From assembly GCF_000092065.1 (NCBI RefSeq), contig NC_009356.1:744001-808000 (forward strand): DNA of 64,000 nucleotides, read 5' to 3'. Position 1 is the stretch's first letter. Each line of letters begins with the position of its first letter. A model generated the notes under the pieces. The model saw only the letters and a list, made by a program, of their open reading frames with translations, was not told where the DNA came from and did not search any database. This DNA comes from Ostreococcus lucimarinus CCE9901. Taxonomy: Eukaryota; Chlorophyta; Mamiellophyceae; Mamiellales; Bathycoccaceae. Positions 35,096 through 44,016 of the stretch are shown piece after piece. A program made the position numbers and the translations under genes.

Positions 35096-35587
35096 TCACG
35101 CGCGCGCCACGCGCGCGCTCGCGTGCGCCTCGTCCGCCCCGATCGGTTTCAATCGCACGCTGATTCGCAACGAACACCCACCGCACTCCAACACGCACTC
35201 GTCGTGCAACTCGCGACGCAATCGTTGTAACTCCGCCACCGGTATCTCGTACGCGTCGCCGCACCGACACGCGCGCGCGTACGCGTCCACGCCTCCCGAC
35301 GCCCCGCGCTCGCCCTCGCGCCCCATCATCACGCACACCACGTCCATCTCCTCCGCGTCGATCGTCTCCGCGAGCGGTCGCGCGCGCCTCGACGCGAGCG
35401 CGGCGTCGTATCGCTTCCGCGCCGTCGCGTCCACGAGGCAGTCGTACGCGCGTTTGAGCTCGAGAAACGCGCGCGCGTCGCCGCGCGCGCGATCGGGGTG
35501 CGCGCGGAGCGCCGCGCGCTTGTACGCGTCGCGCACCTGCGCGGCGTCGGCGGACGAGGGGACGCCGAGGGTGGCGTAGTGATCCAT
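35096..35587 (-). CDS. DPH4: Diphthamide biosynthesis protein 4 (J domain + CSL zinc finger)
   Basis: A 163-residue protein. Residues 1-65 are a J domain: MDHYATLGVPSSADAAQVRD, with the HPD motif in ALRAHPDRARGD. The C-terminal half is a DPH-type zinc finger: ACRCGDAYEIPVAEL and later CVLECGGCSLRISVRL (CxC...CxxC). DPH4/DNAJC24 delivers or regulates iron for the enzymes that build diphthamide on the His of elongation factor 2. Size agrees with plant and animal homologs. It is near the 3' end of the large gene upstream on the same strand, whose stop is 186 bases away. Confidence 0.88.
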   Translation of the reverse strand: MDHYATLGVPSSADAAQVRDAYKRAALRAHPDRARGDARAFLELKRAYDCLVDATARKRYDAALASRRARPLAETIDAEEMDVVCVMMGREGERGASGGVDAYARACRCGDAYEIPVAELQRLRRELHDECVLECGGCSLRISVRLKPIGADEAHASARVARA

Positions 35588-35773
35588 GAAGTGCGGCGAC
35601 GCGACGCCGAGCGGCGAAGGCGACGCGGCGAGCGGCGAACGCGGCGACGCGGCGCGGGCGAGCGCGCGCGCGGCGAGCGCGCGAATGATTTACATGGATA
35701 ATTTACAACGATCGCGGCGATGGAAACGTCACGGCTCGATGTCCTCGCGCGAGGCCGTCGTCGACGCGACGAC

Positions 35774-38521
35774 CTAACTCGGCGTCGATCGAAGCGTCGA
35801 GGTGACGGCGACGATCAAACGTTCGAGGGAATCCACGGTTTGATCGCTCGCGGCGTCGTCGCCGCTCTTCATCGCGGCGCACGCGTCCGTCATCGTCGTG
35901 GTGTGTCGTCGCGCGATGTCGAGAACTGGGGATTTCAATTCGACCTCGGCGTCGCCGGCGAAGAGCGTTCTGACGGCGTCGGCGGTGCGAAGCATGAATT
36001 CGGCGGCGACGTCCACGTCGACTTCTTCGGGAGATTGTCGAAGAGGCATGTCGTTCCAATCTTCGATCAACGTTCGAAACGACTTACTCATCAATTCGAA
36101 CGCTTCTGCGGCGAATTTACGAGCATCATCGATAGAATCTCTTCGGCGCTCGATTTCGGCTTCGACGATTTCGTGCGCGAGTACCCATCCTGTGAGTGTC
36201 GTCTTCCCGCGCTGCGCGAGCGTTCTCGTCGGCGAAGACGCGCTTCTGTCAAAGAGTCCGCCAAACGTTAACGCGATATAGACTCCGCTCCTCGTAAGGT
36301 CTGCCGCACACAAAGTTTCCGCGACGGCGCGTACGAGAGCGTCGGCGGCGGCGCCGTCGGCGAAACGTCCCAAATGCGCGCTCGGCGACTCGATCGTCGT
36401 TAACGCGCGTTTCGCCAAAGCCACGCGCGTCGCTCCAGGTGTTACTGCGCACGTTGCGTCTATGAACGCAACAGCACATTGGGGTGCGATGCGATATAGC
36501 AAGTGCGTGGTGGCTTCAAACGGGGCGAACGCGACGGTCGCCGGCGCCGGCGTCTCTGACGCGTCGACTCGCGACGCCATGGCGGTGACGAGCTCTTCAA
36601 TCGCGACCTTTGCATCCGATTCATCTTCTTGCGGAAACAATAATGGTTTATCGCCCCACACCGCATCTATCAAGGTTGCGAGCGCGGCGCCGTCGCGAAA
36701 CGCCAGCAACGCGCGCGCGCCGACCCAAGCGTACGCGGGTAAATTCTCTCCGCGCGAAGATTCGAGCTCGCGCACGAGCCCTGAGAGATGAACGTCGTCG
36801 CTGATGACACCGTCCCTTTGAGACGCGCCGCCCGTTGCGCGCAATGCGTCCCAGTCCGTGAGAAGAATATCCCGCGCTTCGTGGACGCTCGCGCTAGCTT
36901 GACGCGAGAACGCTTCGCAATCCGCCGACGCTCGCTCGAGCGTCTCTAAAGCTTCGCGCACGGCAAAGTTCCATCTCGCCGCGGCGACTTCATCAAATCG
37001 ACCGTCGAGCCTCGCCTTGAGAAGGAGCGCCGGCGCGATCGCACACGATGCTCTGACGTCTCTGGAACGCGTCGCCAATCGCGCGTCTCTCTTTGTCCTA
37101 AACGCCTCCGTCGCCGTCTCCACCTCGCGTCGCGCGGTGATTAAAGCGCGAGCGAGAGCCTCCTTCGACGCGCCGTACATCTCTACGTCGGCTAGAACCT
37201 TGTCGATATGCTCCAGGTCGTACAGAGTCGTCGACATCAGTATGGGTTCCACCACTTTCGACAACGCGCTCGGGACGTGCAGCGAACACCGGAACACGGG
37301 CGCGAGCGCGCCCGGCGAGTACGCTCGCGCATACATACCGGCGACGCCTCCGTTGACGAGTTCAAACGCGTGCTCTTGCGAAGAAATCGTCGCGTGCGAT
37401 TCGCTCGCGGCGCGCGGCAATTCAGGCAGCGTCGCGGAATCGACCAACGCGCCCGTGCTCGCGTGAAACACGCGAATCAACCGTCGCTCCGACGCGGCGT
37501 CGAACGAGGCGACCCACAAAAACGCACCGTGTCGCGCGATGCTCATCGCGCGCTCACCCGCGCGCATCTCTTGACCGTCTTCATCCTCCTTCGTCGCCGA
37601 AACGCGCCCGAACGCGCACACCTCCTCCACCGCGTGCGCGACGTCGTCGTCGTCGCGTCGCTCGCCCGGCGCGCCGAGCGCCGGCAGCACCACGAACGCC
37701 CTTTCCGCGTCGACGTCCGCGCACACGAGCGCGCGATCCGGAAACGACACGCTCGTCAACAGCGCCCTCGACGGTCCACTCCCACCATCCATCCCGCCGT
37801 CGCGCGTCGCCCCTCGCGCGTCGACGCGCGCCGTCGCTCGCCGCAATCGACAATTCCACCTATAAAGCACCCCACTTCGCGTCGTCACCCAAAAATCCTC
37901 CCCTCCCGCGCTCACCACCCCCACCAACCCCTCATACGTCGCGCTCGCCACCGTTTCTCCCGCGTTCGCGCTCGCCGCCCCCCCCACCACTCGCACCGCC
38001 ACCCGTCCCGCGTCGCCGTCGCCCGCCGCGCTCGCCGTCGCCGCGTACGTCGTCCCATCGCTCCCCTCGCACGCGCACATCCCGAAGCAGTCCCCGACCC
38101 GCGCGCCGCTTCCCCCCGTCCCATCTCGCGCCGATTTCGTCCCCTCCGCGACGATCGGCGGCGCGCCCGCGTACGGCGGCGTCGTCGTCCCGCGCAGCGC
38201 GCCGCCGCCGTCGCGTCGCCACGCCGCGATCGCGCCGTCCCGCCTCGCCGCGATCGCGCCGTCGCGCGTGCTCGCCAAGCGCGCGCACGGCGACGCACCG
38301 AAAAGCGCGACGTGTCGCGTCGTCCACCCGTCGTCGTCGTCGTCGTCGTCGTCGAGCGTCGCGCGTCGCGTCGATTCGACGCGCCTTTCGAGCGTCGCGA
38401 CGACGCGTCCGCCGTCGCCGGCGCAGACGAGCGCGCGGGCGTCGGCGAGCGCGACGAGGGCGTCGCCGCAGTCCGGCGGCGGGCGACGGCGCGACGCGAC
38501 GGCGTCGACGACGAGCGGCAT
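35774..38521 (-). CDS. Large two-part protein, possibly a Nup133/Nup155-type nucleoporin (tentative)
   Basis: A 915-residue protein not firmly recognised. The N-terminal 400 residues look like a beta-propeller: repeated hydrophobic/Gly strands such as DALVALADARALVCAGDGG, TYEGLVGVVSAGGEDFWV and TTRSGVLYRWNCRLRR. The rest is mostly helical, with ALARALITARREVETATEAF and VAFAPFEATTHLLYRIAP. A propeller followed by a helical stack is the layout of Nup133 and Nup155, and the 'WVTTRSGVLYRW' strand is reminiscent of them, but no diagnostic motif is seen; coatomer-like or vacuolar sorting proteins have the same layout. The first 60 residues include eight consecutive Asp. The upstream region carries the 40-bp minisatellite. 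Confidence 0.6.
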   Translation of the reverse strand: MPLVVDAVASRRRPPPDCGDALVALADARALVCAGDGGRVVATLERRVESTRRATLDDDDDDDDGWTTRHVALFGASPCARLASTRDGAIAARRDGAIAAWRRDGGGALRGTTTPPYAGAPPIVAEGTKSARDGTGGSGARVGDCFGMCACEGSDGTTYAATASAAGDGDAGRVAVRVVGGAASANAGETVASATYEGLVGVVSAGGEDFWVTTRSGVLYRWNCRLRRATARVDARGATRDGGMDGGSGPSRALLTSVSFPDRALVCADVDAERAFVVLPALGAPGERRDDDDVAHAVEEVCAFGRVSATKEDEDGQEMRAGERAMSIARHGAFLWVASFDAASERRLIRVFHASTGALVDSATLPELPRAASESHATISSQEHAFELVNGGVAGMYARAYSPGALAPVFRCSLHVPSALSKVVEPILMSTTLYDLEHIDKVLADVEMYGASKEALARALITARREVETATEAFRTKRDARLATRSRDVRASCAIAPALLLKARLDGRFDEVAAARWNFAVREALETLERASADCEAFSRQASASVHEARDILLTDWDALRATGGASQRDGVISDDVHLSGLVRELESSRGENLPAYAWVGARALLAFRDGAALATLIDAVWGDKPLLFPQEDESDAKVAIEELVTAMASRVDASETPAPATVAFAPFEATTHLLYRIAPQCAVAFIDATCAVTPGATRVALAKRALTTIESPSAHLGRFADGAAADALVRAVAETLCAADLTRSGVYIALTFGGLFDRSASSPTRTLAQRGKTTLTGWVLAHEIVEAEIERRRDSIDDARKFAAEAFELMSKSFRTLIEDWNDMPLRQSPEEVDVDVAAEFMLRTADAVRTLFAGDAEVELKSPVLDIARRHTTTMTDACAAMKSGDDAASDQTVDSLERLIVAVTSTLRSTPS

Positions 38522-38558
38522 TCGCGTCGCGCGGTGGCGTCGGGGCGAAATATCTTTC

Positions 38559-39029
38559 GTCAGACTGTTTGCGCATACGAGGTGGTTTGGTACGTGTCGT
38601 CACACTGTTTGCGCATACGAGGTGGTTTGGTACGTGTCGTCACACTGTTTGCGCATACGAGGTGGTTTGGTACGTGTCGTCACACTGTTTGCGCATACGA
38701 GGTGGTTTGGTACGTGTCGTCACACTGTTTGCGCATACGAGGTGGTTTGGTACGTGTCGTCATACTGTTTGCGCATACGAGGTGGTTTGGTACATGTCGT
38801 CACACTGTTTGCGCATACGAGGTGGTTTGGTACGTGTCGTCACACTGTTTGCGCATACGAGGTGGTTTGGTACGTGTCGTCACACTGTTTGCGCATACGA
38901 GGTGGTTTGGTACGTGTCGTCATACTGTTTGCGCATACGAGGTGGTTTGGTACATGTCGTCACACTGTTTGCGCATACGAGGTGGTTTGGTACATGTCAT
39001 CACACTGTTTGCGCATACGAGGTGGTTTG
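38559..39029. repeat. 40-bp minisatellite, about 11.75 copies
   Basis: Eleven full 40-base units run from 38581 to 39020, with a 22-base partial copy before and a 9-base partial copy after. Each unit is GGTGGTTTGGTACGTGTCGT followed by CACACTGTTTGCGCATACGA. Only three variable positions are seen: CACACT/CATACT, TACGTG/TACATG and TCGT/TCAT. No spacers separate the units, so it is not CRISPR. Eight units carry TACGTGTC; three carry TACATGTC. The array starts 38 bases upstream of the ATG of the large minus-strand gene and lies between it and the divergent coiled-coil gene. Because 40 is not a multiple of three and the unit lacks plus-strand stops, all three forward frames are open. Confidence 0.97.
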
Positions 39030-39305
39030 AAACGGACGCGCGATCGACGTCGCGGCGGCACAGCGCGCGCGCGACGCGGAGGACGACGCGCGACGCCGAG
39101 GATACGCGCGCGATAAATCGCGCGCGCGTCGAGCGTCGACGCGCGATCGTCGCGGCGTCCGCGGCGAGAGGAATCGCGCTTCGAAGGTTTGATTTAATTA
39201 ATTCAAACGAAGAAACGGTTCGAACGACGCGACGAAAAGAGGACGCGACGACGCGCGAACGCGCGAACGCGCGAACGCGAGGACGCGAGGACGACGACGA
39301 CGCGG
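39030..39305. promoter_or_regulatory. Upstream region of the coiled-coil gene (inferred promoter)
   Basis: This 276-base GC-rich stretch lies between the minisatellite and the ATG at 39306. It contains an AT-rich patch at 39187-39206 (GATTTAATTAATTCAAAC) that is the best candidate for a promoter element, followed by a run of CGCGAACG/CGCGAGGACG repeats. I see no coding sequence here. Confidence 0.35.
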
Positions 39306-40172
39306 ATGTCGACGCGCGCGCGCGCGGCGGGACGAGCGAGCGCGGCGCGGCGGGACGACGCGGGGACGACGCGCGCGGCGACGACGCTCGCGCGCTTCGT
39401 CGTTCGCGACGACGGCGCGCGGCGCGCGGAGGAGGAACGCGCGCGGAAACGGGCGGAGATGGTGCGGTATAGACGCGCGCTGGACGCGCAGATGGCGGAG
39501 ATGGCGCGAGGACGGGCGCGGGAGGCGGCGCGGGAGGCGAGCGAGCGGGACGCGCGGCGGCGGCGAGACGGCGGCGAGACGGCGAACCGGGAGACGGCGG
39601 AGGAGCTGGCGCGGCGGCGGGACGAGTACGTCGCCGCGCTGGATAGACAGGTGGCGGAGCGGCGCGAACGCGAGAGGAAAAGGCGCGAGGAGGAGGAGAG
39701 ACGGGACAGAGAGGAAAACGAGCGCATTCGGCGACACGTCGAAGAGGAGCGAGCGATTTTACGCGAGAAACGCGCGATGATGGCCGCGCGGGCGGCCGCG
39801 CTCGGTGACGATGAGGGCGATGACGACGATAAGACGCGAAGAAGACGAGCGAATAGGATCACGCACTCGCCGCCGGCGTCGCCGCGACCGGCTTCGACTT
39901 CGGCGTCTCCGCGCGCGCCGCCGTCCTTCGTCGCGCCGCGCGCGGCCAGCGTCGACGCCGACGCTGGATACGTCCCGATTCCCGAATTTCCCGAGTTTCC
40001 CGAGTTTTCGCAACCGGCGACGACGACGGCGTCGTCGAACGAGCGAACACCGCTGACCGACGCCGCGGTGGCGGATTTGACCAACGTCATTCGCGAGCTC
40101 GTCGTCGAGCAGCGCGAACTGAAATCTCGCCTCGCGCGCGCCGAAGCCGCGCTGCGCGCGCGAATCGAGTGA
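39306..40172 (+). CDS. Hypothetical coiled-coil protein
   Basis: A 288-residue protein. Residues 35-165 form a long, highly charged helix rich in Arg/Glu/Ala (RRRDEYVAALDRQVAERRER, RRDREENERIRRHVEEER), predicted coiled coil. A Pro/Ser/Ala-rich disordered region follows, containing a short triplet repeat PEFPEFPEF near residue 225. A second short coiled coil closes the protein (LTNVIRELVVEQRELKSRLA). No catalytic domain is visible. Such layouts occur in centrosomal and cytoskeletal proteins, but that is only a resemblance. It is followed 160 bases later by the CLC gene on the same strand. Confidence 0.65.
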   Translation: MSTRARAAGRASAARRDDAGTTRAATTLARFVVRDDGARRAEEERARKRAEMVRYRRALDAQMAEMARGRAREAAREASERDARRRRDGGETANRETAEELARRRDEYVAALDRQVAERRERERKRREEEERRDREENERIRRHVEEERAILREKRAMMAARAAALGDDEGDDDDKTRRRRANRITHSPPASPRPASTSASPRAPPSFVAPRAASVDADAGYVPIPEFPEFPEFSQPATTTASSNERTPLTDAAVADLTNVIRELVVEQRELKSRLARAEAALRARIE

Positions 40173-40332
40173 CCGACTCGAGCGAGCGGTGAGTAATACC
40201 GAAGCATTTCTCGCTCGAATTCGCGACATTAAACTCGCCGTCTCGCGTCGCCCGCGCGTCACACCTCGCCTCGGCGGAACGTCCACACCGCGCGCGCGCG
40301 TCGGGCCCGATCCCGCGCGCGCGCGGTCGACG

Positions 40333-42804
40333 ATGTCCCGTCGAACGCCCGCACACTATTACGAGAGCATAGACTACGAACTCCCCGCGAACGCGGTCGA
40401 AACGCGGAGGATTCGGAATCAGAATGCGCGCGACAATCCAACCACCGGGACACAAAATCAGCCACCGTCGCGCCGCGCGCGCGATAATCCCTACGCGCAC
40501 GTGGTGTTCTCGAAGTACGCGTTGACGCTCGTCATCGGCGCCGCGGTCGGGGTGACGGCGTGGGCGATCGAGGGAACGACGGGGGAAATCATCTCGATGC
40601 AGGCGGCGCTCGTGAGTCGATACTACGGCGACGCGCCGCGGACGACGATGTCGCTGTTTATGATCACGGCGGCGGTGTTGGGGACGCTCGGGGGATGGGT
40701 CGCGACGTATTACGCGCCGTTAGCGAGCGGAGGGGGCGTGACGCAGGTGATGGCGAGTTTAAACGGCGCAAACGTGCCGGGATTATTGAGCGGGCGGACG
40801 CTCGCGGCGAAAATCGTGGGCACGTGCGGCGGCGTGGGGAGCGCGTTGGCGGTCGGACCCGAAGGGCCGATGGTGCACATCGGCGCTGGGATCGCCAGTG
40901 TGTGCGCGTTGTATTGGCCCAGGAAGTTCTTGTGTGGAGATGGATTCTTGGGGGCGAGAGAGGGCGAGGCGGACGCGTCGGCGGCGAGCGAGGACGAGGA
41001 TTCCGAAGACGAGGATTCCGAGCGATATTCTACGGATGGCGAAGATTCAGACGGTAGTGAATTGCAGTCGACGTTACGGCGGCGAAGGCGGCAACGTCGT
41101 CGTGCGTTCGTGCGGTTCGGCGAGTCGGCGAAATTAGACGCCGTGCTGCTCGAGTTGGCGTCGCCGTCGACGCATAGAGAATTCGTCTCCGCTGGCGCCG
41201 CCGCCGGATTAGCCGCGGCTTTCGGTGCACCCATCGGAGGAGTTTTGTTTTCTTTTGAAGAAGCGAGCACGTTTTGGAGTCAACGCACGATGTGGCGGTG
41301 CTTGATGTGCGCTGCCATCGCGTCCTTCGTGCTCGCGTTGCTCGATTTGCGAGGCAACCCAGGCATGGTGTTCATCACCGGTGACTCGCTTCGACCGACT
41401 ACGCCGAGGGACTACTTCCACCAACTACCATTCTTTGTTTTAGTAGCTGCCATAGCGGGACTCATGGGGGTGTTGTTCAACCAAATTCAGGCGTGGACGT
41501 CGAGGTTTCGTCCGTCTGCGAAGAATAAAGTCGCACGAATGTTTGAGTGCGCCGTCGTCGTTCTCGCCACGGTGGCGCTTCGGTTCGCGGCGGCGGAGTT
41601 CGCGGGACACTGCATGGTGCCTCCCGATACCTGGGTGAAAGACGATTTCGGTGTACGATTCAACTGCGCCGAGGGAGAAATTAACGACATCGCTACTGTA
41701 TTTTTCATTTATCCAGGCCGTTCAATCGGCTGGATGTTCGGCATGGCTGAGCACGTGTGGGGCGAGGCGTACGGGTTCACGGCGCAAGGTTTAGCCATAT
41801 CCGCGGTGTGTTATCTCGTTATGATGGCGCTAGCGTTCGGCATCGCCGTTCCTGGTGGCTTATTTATGCCGTCGTTGTTCATGGGCGCGTGCACGGGAGG
41901 ATGCGCGGGGTTAATGCTCAAGGCGTCGTTGCCCGAAGCGTGGGACATCCAACCAGGGCTCTACGCGCTCATCGGTGCCACCTCCGCGCTCGGTGGCGTT
42001 TTCCGTTCCTCCGTGTCTCTGGTCGTTATCATGGTCGAGAGCACCAACGGACAGGCTTTCGTGTTCGCCATCATCGTCGCCGTCATCGTGAGTAACGTGG
42101 TAGGAAATTACTTCGCGCACGGCATTTACCACGCCGAGTTGTCGCGAAGTAAAACTGTGGCCTACCTACCTCGAGATCCTTCGAGAACGCTCGAGGGGAA
42201 GACTGCGCGCGATATCATGGCGGTTCCACCCGCGTTTTTACCCGAAGTTGCTTTTAGAGACGACGTCAAGTCGTTGCTCGAGCACACGACTCACAACGGA
42301 TTCCCAGTCGTCGACGACCGCGGGAAACTCGCCGGTCTCATCTTGCGTTCGCAGCTCGACGTTCTTCTCGCGGCGCCGCCCGAGGAAGCCGCGCCCGGTG
42401 CTGACGCTACCAAGCAGGCAAAATTGGACCTTAAAATGCGCACTGCGCATATTCAGCGCGTCACCAAGGGCGCGACGCCCGGCGTCGCCGCTGGACTTCT
42501 CGACGAAACCGTCGACGCCATCGAAGTCGAGCGCTTAATGCGCACCAACGCCACGCCGCGCCGCGGCGCGCTGACAGACCCCGAAAACGATTCCAACGAC
42601 ATCGCGAGCGCATTCGCATCGCCGCAGATCGACATCAAGACGTACATGAACCCGTCGCCGCTCGCCGTGCCTTTGGATTTCCCCGCCGCGCGCGCGCACG
42701 GCGTCTTTCTCTCACTCGCGTTGCGCCACCTCATCGTCGTCGACGACGACTACGCCGTGCGCGGCGTCATCACTCGCAAAGATCTAATCGGTTTAAACGC
42801 TTGA
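40333..42804 (+). CDS. CLC-type chloride channel or anion/H+ exchanger with CBS pair
   Basis: An 823-residue protein; the ATG at 40333 (MSRRTPAHYYESIDYELP) is chosen because the open part upstream is Arg-rich filler. The CLC core has about 17 membrane helices' worth of sequence. Key motifs: YYAPLASGGGVTQVMASLNG, where canonical proteins have GSGIP; AVGPEGPMVHIG with the gating Glu; FSFEEASTFW with the proton-relay Glu; and GGLFMPSLFMGACTGG. An acidic loop (EDEDSEDEDSE) is inserted after helix F. The C terminus has two CBS domains (TARDIMAVPPAFLPEV and IKTYMNPSPLAVPLDF), separated by a long insertion. With both Glu present it is more likely an exchanger on an internal membrane. Confidence 0.9.
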   Translation: MSRRTPAHYYESIDYELPANAVETRRIRNQNARDNPTTGTQNQPPSRRARDNPYAHVVFSKYALTLVIGAAVGVTAWAIEGTTGEIISMQAALVSRYYGDAPRTTMSLFMITAAVLGTLGGWVATYYAPLASGGGVTQVMASLNGANVPGLLSGRTLAAKIVGTCGGVGSALAVGPEGPMVHIGAGIASVCALYWPRKFLCGDGFLGAREGEADASAASEDEDSEDEDSERYSTDGEDSDGSELQSTLRRRRRQRRRAFVRFGESAKLDAVLLELASPSTHREFVSAGAAAGLAAAFGAPIGGVLFSFEEASTFWSQRTMWRCLMCAAIASFVLALLDLRGNPGMVFITGDSLRPTTPRDYFHQLPFFVLVAAIAGLMGVLFNQIQAWTSRFRPSAKNKVARMFECAVVVLATVALRFAAAEFAGHCMVPPDTWVKDDFGVRFNCAEGEINDIATVFFIYPGRSIGWMFGMAEHVWGEAYGFTAQGLAISAVCYLVMMALAFGIAVPGGLFMPSLFMGACTGGCAGLMLKASLPEAWDIQPGLYALIGATSALGGVFRSSVSLVVIMVESTNGQAFVFAIIVAVIVSNVVGNYFAHGIYHAELSRSKTVAYLPRDPSRTLEGKTARDIMAVPPAFLPEVAFRDDVKSLLEHTTHNGFPVVDDRGKLAGLILRSQLDVLLAAPPEEAAPGADATKQAKLDLKMRTAHIQRVTKGATPGVAAGLLDETVDAIEVERLMRTNATPRRGALTDPENDSNDIASAFASPQIDIKTYMNPSPLAVPLDFPAARAHGVFLSLALRHLIVVDDDYAVRGVITRKDLIGLNA

Positions 42805-42883
42805 TGGACTAAATTTGTAATTTTAACGCGTTGCCGCGACGTCGCCGCCGCAGTCGCCGCCTCGCGCTCAACCGCCGTTCGGC

Positions 42884-43867
42884 ATGCCGCCGCGACCGGC
42901 GTGGACCGACCCCGACGAACGCCCCCAGGACGACGTCTCCGACTCGGACAAACCATCGACGTCGATACACGACGCGCCGAGCGCTCCGGAACCGATCGCG
43001 CGCGACGTAAACGACGCGTTTACCACGACAAAAAGTGCAAAGCAAAAGCGTCCCAATTCGGAAGAGAAACCGACGCCGCACGCGCGCCGTAAGCGCCGCA
43101 AGGGCCGGCGAGCGACGGATGGGCGAGAAAAGTCGTATAGGTACGGCAACTACGATCGATACTACGGCTACCGCGTCGGGGAGACGATGGAGGATCACAG
43201 GCTGGAGGCGCTCCGGGACGAGTGGTTTCGAGGGAAGCGCGCGTGCGACGTCGGATGCAACGATGGATTGTTCTCCCTGTCCCTCGTCGGCGCGTTCGCC
43301 CCGGCGTCGTGCGTGTGCTTAGACATAGATAGTGATCTCGTGCGAGCGGCGCAGCGAAAACTGGAGGCGTTGCGGAGACACAGCGCGGCGCAGGCGGGCG
43401 CGGCGGAGCGCGGCGAAGGCGAAGGCGCGTTGGCGGACGCGGGTCAAGCGTTCGGTGGGGTCGAATTCCGACGAGCGAACGCCGTGGAGTTTGATTTCGG
43501 AAACGAAAAGTTCGACGTCATTCTCTTGCTCAGCGTCACGAAGTGGATTCACTTGAATTTCGGCGACGACGGCGTGAAAACCGTCCTTCGCAAGTGTCGC
43601 GACGCCCTCGTCCCCGGCGGTTCCCTCATCATCGAACCGCAACCGTGGAAATCGTACAAATCCACGCTGCGCAAAAAGATCAACGGCGTTCCGGTGCTTC
43701 CGGACGAGTGCAAGGCGAACTTAGCCGCGATCGAGTTCCGCCCCGACGCGTTCGAGGCGCACCTCCTCGGCCGCGACGGCGGTTTCGCCTCCGCCGAGCG
43801 CCTTCGCCCCGCGGGCACCGCCGCGTTCGACCGCGAGATCTTCCGATTCATCAAGCACCACCATTAA
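42884..43867 (+). CDS. Bin3/MEPCE-type RNA 5'-phosphate methyltransferase
   Basis: A 327-residue protein with a disordered, basic N terminus (PHARRKRRKGRRATDGREK, a likely nuclear signal). The methyltransferase begins YGNYDRYYGYR, the family entry motif. The SAM-binding loop is ACDVGCNDGLFSLSL, followed by CLDIDSDLVRAAQ, and the Bin3 signature is LLLSVTKWIHLNFGDDGVK, then ALVPGGSLIIEPQPWKSY. Animal MEPCE caps the gamma-phosphate of 7SK RNA and can act on U6; which RNA is the target in this alga is unknown. An Ala/Gly/Glu insertion lies near residue 175. It starts 79 bases after the CLC stop. Confidence 0.9.
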   Translation: MPPRPAWTDPDERPQDDVSDSDKPSTSIHDAPSAPEPIARDVNDAFTTTKSAKQKRPNSEEKPTPHARRKRRKGRRATDGREKSYRYGNYDRYYGYRVGETMEDHRLEALRDEWFRGKRACDVGCNDGLFSLSLVGAFAPASCVCLDIDSDLVRAAQRKLEALRRHSAAQAGAAERGEGEGALADAGQAFGGVEFRRANAVEFDFGNEKFDVILLLSVTKWIHLNFGDDGVKTVLRKCRDALVPGGSLIIEPQPWKSYKSTLRKKINGVPVLPDECKANLAAIEFRPDAFEAHLLGRDGGFASAERLRPAGTAAFDREIFRFIKHHH

Positions 43868-44016
43868 TCGCGCGCAATTGTCGATCGCATCGCTCCTTCG
43901 CTCCTTCGCTCCTTCGCTCCTTCGCTTCTCGAGCGCATCCCTCCGCGTCCCTCGCGCGCCCCGTCCCCGTCCCGCCTCGCGTCCGCACTCCGCGCCTCGG
44001 TCTCGTCCGAGTCGCC

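Noticed and set aside
38559-39029. CRISPR-like array
   Set aside because: Units are contiguous with no spacers and vary by point changes; this is a minisatellite in a nuclear genome.
37208-39472. A very long open frame on the plus strand through the minisatellite
   Set aside because: Its first part is the antisense shadow of the 915-residue minus-strand gene and the rest is repeat; composition is Arg/His filler with no domain.
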